64,000 nucleotides of DNA from Candidatus Gastranaerophilales bacterium HUM_1 (GTDB taxonomy: Bacteria; Cyanobacteriota; Vampirovibrionia; Gastranaerophilales; Gastranaerophilaceae). The stretch covers positions 124,001 through 188,000 of the forward strand of contig DAAY01000003.1 of the NCBI GenBank assembly GCA_002103105.1, in the 5' to 3' direction. The notes below the pieces were generated by a model, which worked only from the letters and a program-made list of their open reading frames with translations, did not search any database and was not told the DNA's origin. Shown one piece after another: positions 36,753-44,015 of the stretch (position 1 is the first letter of the stretch; each line of letters opens with the position of its first letter). The translations under genes were made by a program, and so were the position numbers.

Positions 36753-36772
36753 GTCTTGTGAAAGACTTTTTT
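36753..36772 (+). terminator. Weak terminator-like hairpin in a 293-nt gap
   Basis: GTCTT-GTGA-AAGAC is followed by TTTTTT. The stem is only 5 bp. It is the best terminator candidate downstream of the small HTH gene; nothing else was seen in this gap. Confidence 0.35.
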
Positions 36773-36934
36773 ATTCCCCGATTTTCTTTTTCTTTAAATA
36801 TCCCTTACATTTATATAAACAATTTCTATTATGAAAAATTGCTATAATTGTTATATATCAAGTAACAAAACTTTACATATAATAAAATATCGTGCAAGAG
36901 AGGAAAACGGCTAAAGTTTATTAATGAACTAAGT

Positions 36935-37711
36935 TTAATTTTTAGCGATTTTTACGGGTTGTGGTGGGGTAACGGCTTTAACTAGAGCTTGGAATAAGAA
37001 AGGATGAACATTCCCTTTTTTTACATCTGAATATATTATAGTTAAAGCTTGTTTTGGAGTTAAAGCTTCTTTATAAACTCTTTTTTCTGTTAGGGCAGAA
37101 TATTTGTCTGCAATATTTAATATTTGCAAATTTATATCTGGGATGTAATCTCTTTTTGCTCCTTTTTCTTCAAAATTATTGTGGTGAAATCTTACTAATT
37201 TTAAAACTTCGTCATTTACTCCAGAATTTTTTAACATTTCATATCCGATTATAGAGTGTAAATCCATAATCTTATGTTCTTCATCGGTCAATTTGCCGTG
37301 TTTGTTAAGTATTTCTGGAGGAATTAAAACTTTTCCGAAATCGTGCAAAATTGCTGCATCTTTTAAATCTTTAAGATTTACATGTTGTTTTAGAGCTTGT
37401 GGCAAATTTTTTGCAATCATTCCTGCAAATTCTTGTGTTGTTTTGCAGTGTCCATCTGTTAATTCTCGAAGCTCTTGCATATTTAATCTAATAGGAATTT
37501 TATTTTCGTTCAAAAGTTTTTTTAATTCGGGGTTTTGTGCAATCATGTTTTTGATTACGGTTTCATTAACTAATCGCATAGGGGAAGAGCTTTGGAAACT
37601 ATCTTTTTCTAAAGATTGTCCAAAGTGAATTTTATTCCCGAAATTATTAAATTGTACCCCAGAGGTTAAGCCGACAGCAAACCTACTTGGGTTGAATATT
37701 TCTATTCCCAC
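36935..37711 (-). CDS. HD-domain protein, HD-GYP-like without the GYP motif
   Basis: A 258-aa protein. ILHDFGKVLIPPEILNKHGK is the HD-GYP family HD signature, MDLHSIIGYEML supplies the next His, and RFHHNNFEEKG the HH pair. The GYP motif expected after it is absent (KRDYIPD). NIADKYSALTEKRVYKEALT is the usual C-terminal metal Asp region. It could hydrolyse a cyclic dinucleotide or another phosphoester. The first 40 residues are not HD sequence and carry KIHFGQ, similar to short motifs at other N-termini. The start is GTG at 37711 without a clear SD, so it is uncertain. Confidence 0.78.
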   Translation of the reverse strand: MGIEIFNPSRFAVGLTSGVQFNNFGNKIHFGQSLEKDSFQSSSPMRLVNETVIKNMIAQNPELKKLLNENKIPIRLNMQELRELTDGHCKTTQEFAGMIAKNLPQALKQHVNLKDLKDAAILHDFGKVLIPPEILNKHGKLTDEEHKIMDLHSIIGYEMLKNSGVNDEVLKLVRFHHNNFEEKGAKRDYIPDINLQILNIADKYSALTEKRVYKEALTPKQALTIIYSDVKKGNVHPFLFQALVKAVTPPQPVKIAKN

Positions 37712-37846
37712 TAATTGACCACACTAAATTTTACTACACTTCTACGTATATATATAAAGTATTTTTTTCTATATAAATTGCTATTAAATTAAGATAATGT
37801 AAAAATTTTTAATATTACAAAGATAGTATGATAAAATTATCGTATT

Positions 37847-38770
37847 ATGAACGAAATTAGAAAATGTTTAATTTGTGGAATTGGTGCAGTAGGCTCAATT
37901 TATGCTAATAAAATAAATGAATTTGATAATGATTTTTTGAAAGTTTTAGTAGATGAAGATAGACTTGAAAAATATAAAAAAGCCCCAAAAGTTTTTAATG
38001 GTAAACCCTTAAATTTTAATTATATTTTACCAAATGCAACTGATTATAAAGCAGATTTAATTATTATTGCGACAAAATTTGATGGATTATGTGATGCAAT
38101 AAAAAATATCGAAAATTTTGTAAAAGAAGATACTATTATTTTATCTTTGTTGAATGGTGTTTCTTCAGAGGAATTAATTGCAAAAAAATATGGTTGGAAG
38201 CATATTCCTATTTCTTATTTTATCGGTCACAGTGCTATGCGTGATGGAAATAATATTACTCATGATGGTACGGGAGATATTGTTTTTGGAGTTAAAGATA
38301 AAACCAAAACTGATGAAAGTGATATAGAATTATTAAAAACATATTTTGATAAAGTTGGAATTGCTTATAAAACCCCTAATGATATGTTGCATGCATATTG
38401 GTTAAAATATATGCTAAATGTAAGTTCTAATCAATCTTCCGCAATTTTGCGTTTAACTTTTGGGCAAATGCAAGATAGCGAAAAATTTCAAACTATGTTG
38501 AAAAAAATTATGCAAGAAGTTCAACAAGTTGCGAAAGCAGAAGGGGTTAAAAATACAGAGGTAATGATTGATGAAGCTATTAGAGCTTTTTATAAAATGA
38601 TTCCTGAAGGAAAAACTTCTATGCTTCAAGATGTGGAAGCTGGTAGAAAAACAGAAGTTGAAATGTTTGCAGGTACAATGATTGAACTAGGAAAAAAACA
38701 CGGTATTCAAACACCTTACAACCAAGTTATGAAGGATATGTTAGAAGTTATCTATGATGTTTCAAAATAG
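37847..38770 (+). CDS. Ketopantoate reductase family protein
   Basis: A 307-aa dehydrogenase of the PanE/ApbA family, which reduces ketopantoate with NADPH in pantothenate synthesis. LICGIGAVGSIYANKI is the nucleotide-binding Gly-rich loop. IIIATKFDGLCDAIKNI follows the second half of the Rossmann fold, and LNGVSSEELI is a family motif. YWLKYMLNVSSNQ (catalytic Lys) and GRKTEVEMFAGTMIELG (late Glu) lie in the helical domain. No pan genes are adjacent, so the real substrate could be a related 2-keto compound. An extended -10 (TGATAAAAT, 37829-37837) lies 9 nt before the ATG. Confidence 0.85.
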   Translation: MNEIRKCLICGIGAVGSIYANKINEFDNDFLKVLVDEDRLEKYKKAPKVFNGKPLNFNYILPNATDYKADLIIIATKFDGLCDAIKNIENFVKEDTIILSLLNGVSSEELIAKKYGWKHIPISYFIGHSAMRDGNNITHDGTGDIVFGVKDKTKTDESDIELLKTYFDKVGIAYKTPNDMLHAYWLKYMLNVSSNQSSAILRLTFGQMQDSEKFQTMLKKIMQEVQQVAKAEGVKNTEVMIDEAIRAFYKMIPEGKTSMLQDVEAGRKTEVEMFAGTMIELGKKHGIQTPYNQVMKDMLEVIYDVSK

Positions 38771-38776
38771 GGTTAT

Positions 38777-38805
38777 TTTACTTCGGAACTTGTTTATTAT
38801 ATAGT
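38777..38805 (+). promoter_or_regulatory. Promoter of the AGCS gene (TTTACT-N17-TATAGT)
   Basis: TTTACT (38777-38782) and TATAGT (38800-38805) are exactly 17 nt apart, and the ATG at 38812 follows after 6 nt without an SD. Confidence 0.5.
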
Positions 38806-38811
38806 GGTTTT

Positions 38812-40263
38812 ATGAATTTAGATAGCCAGATTGATAGTATTTTATCGCCTGTGGCGAATAAAATTTCAGGAATAATTTTTTCACACGTAACTATTCATGG
38901 TGTGCGTGTAGAATTTTTGATACTTTTGTTAATGATTGCAGCTTTTTATTTCTCATATAGAACTCGCTTTATCGGTTTTTGGGGATTTAAGCATGCCCTA
39001 GATTTGATTACAAAAAAATATAAACATGAAGATACTATAAAACGTAAAAAGCATGGAGAAGTTTCATCTTTCCAAGCTCTAACCGCTACAATTTCAGCCT
39101 CTGCTGGCATGGGGAATGTTGTGGGATCTGCACTTGCAGTTTCTGTTGGAGGTCCAGGAGTAATTTTTTGGATGATGGTTGCTGGAATTTTTTCTATGGC
39201 TTTGAAGTTCGCAGAAGTTCTTTTGGGTTTGAAATTTCGACAAATTAATAAAGACGGAACATCTTCTGGTGGTCCTATGTACTATATTATTAATGGGCTT
39301 AGAGCTCCTTGGATAAAACCTTACACTCCATATCTTGCAAAAATATATGCAGTATGTTGCGTATTTGCAATGATTGGAGGTTGGAATTTGTTCCAGATAA
39401 ATGCTATTACAACTCAGATTACAAACGTTACTGGATTATTTGCTGGCCAGCGTTGGGTGTTTGGATTGATTGTTGCGATAATTACTTATGTTACTGTTAT
39501 TGGCGGAATTAAAGCTATTGGGAAATTTACTTCAAAGGTTACTCCTGTAATGTGTAGTTTGTATGTGTTGTCAGCTTTCATAATTTGTTTGTTGAATTTT
39601 AATCATATTCCTCACACAATTGCTTTAATTTTGAAAGAAGCTTTTCAACCTCAAGCTATTGTTTCTGGTGGAGTTTGGGGATGTATGCTTTGGGGATTTA
39701 GACGAGCAATGTTTGCAAATGAAGCTGGTTTAGGCACTGCTCCGATTGCATTTTCCGCTGTTAAAACAAGTAAACCTGTTGCTCAAGCATTTATTGCAAT
39801 GCTTCAACCATTTGTTGATACTGTAATTGTTGGAGCGGCAACAGCATTTATTATTGTTGTTACTGGTTCATATTTGAATGCAACAGGAATTGAGGGTATT
39901 GAATTAACTTCACGAGCTTTTGCTACGGTGTGTCCATTCTTCCCTGTATTATTAACATTTATGGCTGCTTGTTTTGTTTTGTCAACAATGCTTTGTGGTT
40001 CATATTATGGAACAAAAAGTTGGACTTTCTTATTCGGTGAATCTAAAGCTACAACACGAACTTTTCAAATAATATACTGTTTATTTATAATAATTGGTTC
40101 TGCTATGAACTTAAAAAGTGTAGTAAATTTATCTGATGCTTTTACATTGTTTTTAGCTGTTCCAAATTTGATTGCAGTATTTTTATTATCTGATATAATA
40201 ATCAAAGAATTGAAAAGATATTGCAGAAGATACAATATCGGATATTTTAAAAATTTAAAATAA
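38812..40263 (+). CDS. alsT: Sodium:alanine symporter (AGCS family)
   Basis: A 483-aa inner-membrane Na+-coupled alanine/glycine transporter with about 11 transmembrane helices. The family signature is GMGNVVGSALAVSVGGPGVIFWM (about residues 97-119, helix 2-3). SGGPMYYI and ANEAGLGTAPIAFSA are two further conserved motifs. The gene stands alone behind its own promoter and is probably leaderless. The substrate (alanine or glycine) is assigned from the family only. Confidence 0.93.
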   Translation: MNLDSQIDSILSPVANKISGIIFSHVTIHGVRVEFLILLLMIAAFYFSYRTRFIGFWGFKHALDLITKKYKHEDTIKRKKHGEVSSFQALTATISASAGMGNVVGSALAVSVGGPGVIFWMMVAGIFSMALKFAEVLLGLKFRQINKDGTSSGGPMYYIINGLRAPWIKPYTPYLAKIYAVCCVFAMIGGWNLFQINAITTQITNVTGLFAGQRWVFGLIVAIITYVTVIGGIKAIGKFTSKVTPVMCSLYVLSAFIICLLNFNHIPHTIALILKEAFQPQAIVSGGVWGCMLWGFRRAMFANEAGLGTAPIAFSAVKTSKPVAQAFIAMLQPFVDTVIVGAATAFIIVVTGSYLNATGIEGIELTSRAFATVCPFFPVLLTFMAACFVLSTMLCGSYYGTKSWTFLFGESKATTRTFQIIYCLFIIIGSAMNLKSVVNLSDAFTLFLAVPNLIAVFLLSDIIIKELKRYCRRYNIGYFKNLK

Positions 40264-40300
40264 AGATGCGAACAAACTAACTATGAGGAGAGAGTAATAG

Positions 40301-40945
40301 ATGATTAAGAAAGGCTGTTTAGATATTTTACAGGCAAAATGTGAAAATTGTACTGATTGTATCTTGTCAAAAACCCGTCACAATGTTGTTTTTGCAGATG
40401 GAAATCCAGAAACTGCGAAAATTGTTTTAATCGGTGAAGCTCCAGGTGAGAATGAAGATGAAACAGGTAAACCATTTGTTGGTAGAGCTGGACAGCTTTT
40501 GAATAAATTTTTGGAAGATGCAGGAATTTCAAGACAAGATGATTTATATATTATAAATACTGTAAAATGCAGACCTCCAGAAAATAGAGTTCCAACTGAT
40601 GTTGAAAAAGCAATGTGCGAAAGATTTTTGAATGCTCAAATTGATATTATGAATCCGCAAGCAATTATTTTCTGTGGTGCAACAGCTTTGAAATCATTCT
40701 GGAAAGATAAGAAAGTTCAAATTTCAAAAGTTCGTGGTCAATGGTTTGATGTTACTGTTAATGGAAAAACATATAGAGCAATGGCTATTTTCCACCCATC
40801 ATATTTGTTGAGAAACCATTCTATGGAAGAAGGTTCTCCAAGAAGATTGATGCAACAAGACCTAGCTGTTATCAAGTCCGAAATATTGGCTGATAACAAG
40901 GTGTGTTCCTCCAACCCTTTCTCTGCGGAAATGGCTATGGTCTAA
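40301..40945 (+). CDS. Family 4 uracil-DNA glycosylase
   Basis: A 214-aa Fe-S glycosylase that removes uracil from DNA. CENCTDC near residues 14-20 gives the first Fe-S cysteines. IGEAPGENEDETGKPFVG (about 46-63) is the catalytic motif A of families 4 and 5, NTVKCRPPENR holds another Cys, and FHPSYLLRN is motif B. The C-terminal 20 residues are additional and Cys-containing. SD GAGGAGAGAG lies about 8 nt before the ATG. It is closed by the first copy of a hairpin that is duplicated 720 nt downstream. Confidence 0.92.
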   Translation: MIKKGCLDILQAKCENCTDCILSKTRHNVVFADGNPETAKIVLIGEAPGENEDETGKPFVGRAGQLLNKFLEDAGISRQDDLYIINTVKCRPPENRVPTDVEKAMCERFLNAQIDIMNPQAIIFCGATALKSFWKDKKVQISKVRGQWFDVTVNGKTYRAMAIFHPSYLLRNHSMEEGSPRRLMQQDLAVIKSEILADNKVCSSNPFSAEMAMV

Positions 40946-40971
40946 TAATAAATTGAAATTTATATCATATT

Positions 40972-41007
40972 CAAGAAAAGAAACGGTTAAATCTTAACCG
41001 TTTCTTT
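40972..41007. terminator. Terminator hairpin, copy 1 of a 36-nt duplicate
   Basis: A perfect 14-bp stem, AAAGAAACGGTTAA with TTAACCGTTTCTTT, has a 3-nt loop. The 36 nt are identical to 41694-41729. It terminates the glycosylase gene. Confidence 0.9.
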
Positions 41008-41020
41008 GTTGTTGTCTGGG

Positions 41021-41049
41021 TTGACAATCTGTTTGCCATAGAGTACACT
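41021..41049 (+). promoter_or_regulatory. Promoter of the toxin-antitoxin pair (TTGACA-N17-TACACT)
   Basis: A perfect TTGACA (41021-41026), 17 nt, then TACACT (41044-41049, 4/6). The toxin ATG follows after 6 nt without an SD, so the message appears leaderless. Confidence 0.65.
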
Positions 41050-41055
41050 ATTAAT

Positions 41056-41379
41056 ATGAAACAACGAATAGTTAAAATAGCTCAACTCGAAAATAATAAA
41101 ACACCATTTATTGAATGGGTAAATTCGTTGGATAAAGTTACAAGAGCCCGAATACAAAGTAGATTAACCAGAATACTTGAAAATAATTTTGGAGATTTTA
41201 AGAAAATTGATTCTGAGATTTCTGAATTAAGATTAAAATTTGGTGCGGGTTATCGAATTTATTATACCGAAATTGAAGAAATTATTGTGTTGTTAATAAA
41301 TGGCGGTGATAAATCAACTCAATCAAAGGATATTGAAAAAGCAAGAAAGATACTTCAAGAATGGAGAAATTTGCAATGA
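41056..41379 (+). CDS. RelE/ParE-superfamily toxin (HI1419 type)
   Basis: A 107-aa protein of the phage-derived Gp49/HI1419 family in the RelE/ParE superfamily. WVNSLDKVTRARIQSRLTRI, SELRLKFGAGYRIYYTEIEE and VLLINGGDKSTQSKDIEKAR are the standard family motifs. Such toxins are usually mRNA interferases. The gene order toxin-then-antitoxin is typical for this subfamily. Its stop overlaps the antitoxin start (ATGA). The pair is bracketed by two identical terminator hairpins. Confidence 0.9.
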   Translation: MKQRIVKIAQLENNKTPFIEWVNSLDKVTRARIQSRLTRILENNFGDFKKIDSEISELRLKFGAGYRIYYTEIEEIIVLLINGGDKSTQSKDIEKARKILQEWRNLQ

Positions 41380-41681
41380 AAGACTTAAAAAATGCATTAG
41401 ATTTAGAAAATTATATTGTTAATGATTTAAAAACAGATGAAGATATTAAGTTATATCTGAATGCTAATTTGAAAGATTACTTAGAAGATGGAGATTTTAA
41501 TTCTTTCTGCAGAGCTTTGGAAATTGTTATTAAAGCGAAAGATACTGTTGCAGGATTTGCTCAAAAAGCAGGAATTTCTCGAACTCATCTATATAGTATT
41601 TTTAAAAATGAAAAAGAACCAAAATTTTCTACTGTTGTAAAAATATTTCAAGAATTAGGATATGAATTAGAAATTGCATAA
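41376..41681 (+). CDS. HTH antitoxin (HI1420 type)
   Basis: The 101-aa antitoxin partner. AGFAQKAGISRTHLYSIFKN is the helix-turn-helix, followed by EPKFSTVVKIFQELGYELEI. The N-terminal DLENYIVNDLKTDEDIKLYL is the toxin-binding region typical of this family. I start at ATG 41376, which overlaps the toxin stop as ATGA and has GGAG 9 nt upstream; ATG 41361 is possible. It would repress its own operon and neutralise the toxin. Confidence 0.88.
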   Translation: MKDLKNALDLENYIVNDLKTDEDIKLYLNANLKDYLEDGDFNSFCRALEIVIKAKDTVAGFAQKAGISRTHLYSIFKNEKEPKFSTVVKIFQELGYELEIA

Positions 41682-41693
41682 TAAAGAGAATTA

Positions 41694-41729
41694 CAAGAAA
41701 AGAAACGGTTAAATCTTAACCGTTTCTTT
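41694..41729. terminator. Terminator hairpin, copy 2 of a 36-nt duplicate
   Basis: Identical over 36 nt to 40972-41007. It separates the antitoxin from the convergent XRE gene, whose stop codon begins at its last base. Confidence 0.9.
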
Positions 41730-41950
41730 TAAATTTCAATCTCTTTATAAAAATCATTTATATTAACTTTTAGGATTTTGGATAGTTTAAAAATAACTAA
41801 TGCACTTGGAATAACTACTCCTCTTTCTATTTTTCCTACATAATTAATACTCATGTCTAAAAGTTCAGCAAGCTGATCTTGGGTGTAGTGTCTTCGAAGT
41901 CTTTCTGCCCTTATGTTTGCTCCTAAAATGTATCCAAAATCTTTATTCAT
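41729..41950 (-). CDS. XRE-family transcriptional regulator
   Basis: A 73-aa protein that is one complete Cro/C1-type helix-turn-helix: LGANIRAERLRRHYTQDQLA, then ELLDMSINYVGKIERGVVIP and ALVIFKLSKILKVNINDFY. It is probably a repressor. The start codon overlaps a 13-nt palindrome (CATACTTAGTATG), and a prepilin gene is divergent, so both may be under its control. It is not the antitoxin of the adjacent pair, which has its own HTH protein. Confidence 0.85.
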   Translation of the reverse strand: MNKDFGYILGANIRAERLRRHYTQDQLAELLDMSINYVGKIERGVVIPSALVIFKLSKILKVNINDFYKEIEI

Positions 41951-41960
41951 ACTTAGTATG
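41948..41960. promoter_or_regulatory. Palindromic operator candidate
   Basis: CATACT-T-AGTATG has 6-bp arms and overlaps the XRE start codon. It sits 9 nt before the -35 of the divergent prepilin promoter, the expected place for autoregulation. Confidence 0.4.
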
Positions 41961-41968
41961 ATATAATA

Positions 41969-41997
41969 TTGACATGGTCATCAAAAGAGATTATATT
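41969..41997 (+). promoter_or_regulatory. Promoter of the second prepilin gene (TTGACA-N17-TATATT)
   Basis: A perfect TTGACA (41969-41974), 17 nt and TATATT (41992-41997, 5/6). Transcription should begin near 42004. Confidence 0.65.
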
Positions 41998-42004
41998 AAA
42001 TATT

Positions 42005-42742
42005 ATGTTTACTATAATCAACAAAAGAAAAACTATTGTAATGAAAAGTTTTGCATTTACATTGGCGGAAGTTTTGATTACTTTAGGAATTATTGGAGTT
42101 GTTGCAGCGATGACACTGCCAACTTTAATGCACGAACACAAAATTAGACAATATAAAACAGGTTTTTGGAGAACGAGTAGTTTAATTCAAAGTGCTCTAA
42201 AAGAAACTGCGAATGATTTTGGTTATGATAATTACGAAGATTTGTATTATATTTGTGGTGATTTACCTAGTATGGGAAATTGTGCAACTGAAAATGCGGA
42301 ATTGTTCAAAGAATTGAACGATGATTTTTTATCGAAATTTAAAGTTATGAATACTGTACCCCGTTCAAAGTTATGGGCTATGAAATTTAAGGATTTTTCG
42401 GGGAAATATAGTACTTCTTATTCCGAGTTATATGGTGTAACAACTTGGAATAATCCGTCTGGTGGTGGTCGCATTTTAATTGATGGGACATTAATTTCAA
42501 GTATTGATTTTTATCACCATGGGCAGTATGATGGTCTGTCAATAACATTTGACACAAATGGTCCTTATAAAGGTCCAAATCAATATGGACGTGATTTATT
42601 TTTATTTAATGTTGGACATTGGTATAAACTATGTTCTGAAAAAGCTGGAGGGAGTATATTCAATGGTCGTGGATGTTATGATTACGCCAAAAGAGATGTA
42701 AATCCAGACGACAAGAATAAGGGTTATTGGCGAAGTTTATAA
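42005..42742 (+). CDS. Prepilin-type (type IV pilin-like) protein
   Basis: A pseudopilin-like protein of 245 aa. FTLAEVLITLGIIGVVAAMT follows the leader and is identical to the helix of the other prepilin at 35598-36311. The residue before the cleavage site is Ala (KSFA-FTLAE), not the usual Gly, which should slow processing. The start is uncertain: ATG 42005 lies 7 nt after the -10 box and would be leaderless with a 17-residue leader; ATG 42041 gives a classical short leader MKSFA. The C-terminal domain (GLSITFDTNGPYKGPNQYG and paired Cys) differs from that of the first prepilin. Confidence 0.82.
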   Translation: MFTIINKRKTIVMKSFAFTLAEVLITLGIIGVVAAMTLPTLMHEHKIRQYKTGFWRTSSLIQSALKETANDFGYDNYEDLYYICGDLPSMGNCATENAELFKELNDDFLSKFKVMNTVPRSKLWAMKFKDFSGKYSTSYSELYGVTTWNNPSGGGRILIDGTLISSIDFYHHGQYDGLSITFDTNGPYKGPNQYGRDLFLFNVGHWYKLCSEKAGGSIFNGRGCYDYAKRDVNPDDKNKGYWRSL

Positions 42743-42750
42743 TAAATAAA

Positions 42751-43914
42751 TTATTTATTAAATAATACTTCGTTCTTTGTTTTCATTGTGTCAGTAATTT
42801 CTTTAAAATTCAAAGTTACTGGCGTTGGGTTTGCGTTGTTTAAGATTTCTAAAAATTCTTTTGAATTTTGTGGGGATTTGTTATCTAAAAATGTTTTGGA
42901 ATTTGCAACATCAATTCTTGCCGGTACAATTAATCCGCTTTGAGTAAATTTATCGGAACTTTCTTTGGATGATAAATATTGAACAAGTTTAATGGCTTCT
43001 TTTTTATGTTTTGAAGATTTTGATATTGCCCAGCCAGAAGCGTCAACAGGAGCAGAAGGTATGCCATTCTTATCTGGGAATCTAACAATATCCCATCTGA
43101 ATTTTGCTTCTTGTCTATATTTTGGTACAAGCCAACGACCTGAAATGTGCATTCCTAATTTCCCTTGTAAAAATAATTGTGCCATTGTTGCACTTGCAAT
43201 TTCTTCTCGTTTTGGTGCGACGTGATATTTATTCCTTAAATTAGCATAGAAATTTAGTCCATTTTGCATTTGAGTTGTGTTTTCTGACAAATCTGTTACT
43301 CCAAAATAATTGAGATATGGCAAATAAAATAATGGCTCTTCTTCAAAAGATATTCCAAAAATGTTTGGAGCATGAGTTAGTTTTTGAGATGTTGTTAACA
43401 AATCATTAATTGTCCAATTTTTGTTTGGATATCGAACATTGTATTTATCAAAAATATCTTTATTATAAAAAATGACGAGTGTTGAAACATCTCGTGGTAT
43501 TGCATACATCTTTTTTTTATAACTCAAGGTATCAATTGCGATTGGGAAAAATTTGTTGTATTCAAATTCGTTTTTATAAGTTGATAAATCTTCTAGAACT
43601 CCAGCATTTGCGTATATTGGGAGGTATTGATTATTTATAAAAATCACATCAGGAGCTGTGTTTGACGCAAAAAGAAGATGAATTTTTTGAAAATAATTTT
43701 GGGGAATGTGCATAAAATCAATTTTTATATCAGGATTTTCTTTTTCAAAATCAGATAAAATTGGTTTAAGAATGCTTATTTCTGATTCCGAACCCCAAGA
43801 TGCAAATTGTAGGGTTGTTTGTTTGGGGTGTGGAGTTTGATGGGTATTTTTTACTGTGTATAAAATACCTACAATTAATATTAAACAAATTATTCCTACA
43901 ATTTTTTTTATCAA
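42751..43914 (-). CDS. Extracellular solute-binding protein, family 1
   Basis: A 387-aa binding protein of the sugar ABC transporter type. A hydrophobic N-terminal segment (KIVGIICLILIVGILYTVK) without a lipobox Cys suggests a membrane anchor. LQFASWGSESEISILKPIL is the usual start of the mature fold. APDVIFINNQYLPIYANAGVLEDL, AIPRDVSTLVIFYNKDIFDKYN and KLGMHISGRWLVP are family motifs. The start is taken as TTG 43914, 6 nt after AGGAAGA. No permease or ATPase gene is adjacent, so the rest of the transporter must lie elsewhere. The 44016 gene upstream ends with its own terminator. Confidence 0.88.
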   Translation of the reverse strand: MIKKIVGIICLILIVGILYTVKNTHQTPHPKQTTLQFASWGSESEISILKPILSDFEKENPDIKIDFMHIPQNYFQKIHLLFASNTAPDVIFINNQYLPIYANAGVLEDLSTYKNEFEYNKFFPIAIDTLSYKKKMYAIPRDVSTLVIFYNKDIFDKYNVRYPNKNWTINDLLTTSQKLTHAPNIFGISFEEEPLFYLPYLNYFGVTDLSENTTQMQNGLNFYANLRNKYHVAPKREEIASATMAQLFLQGKLGMHISGRWLVPKYRQEAKFRWDIVRFPDKNGIPSAPVDASGWAISKSSKHKKEAIKLVQYLSSKESSDKFTQSGLIVPARIDVANSKTFLDNKSPQNSKEFLEILNNANPTPVTLNFKEITDTMKTKNEVLFNK

Positions 43915-43956
43915 CTTTTTTCTTCCTATCAAATAATGTAATAATGCTTAAAAATT

Positions 43957-43993
43957 AAAAAGTGAATAGTCTATTTTAGTCTATCCACTTTTT
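43957..43993 (-). terminator. Terminator after the AMIN-domain gene
   Basis: AAAAAGTG at 43957 pairs with CACTTTTT ending at 43993, with two mismatches in the longer 17-bp stem. A U-rich run follows on the minus strand. Confidence 0.65.
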
Positions 43994-44015
43994 ATAATTT
44001 ATTGTCTAAACGTTA

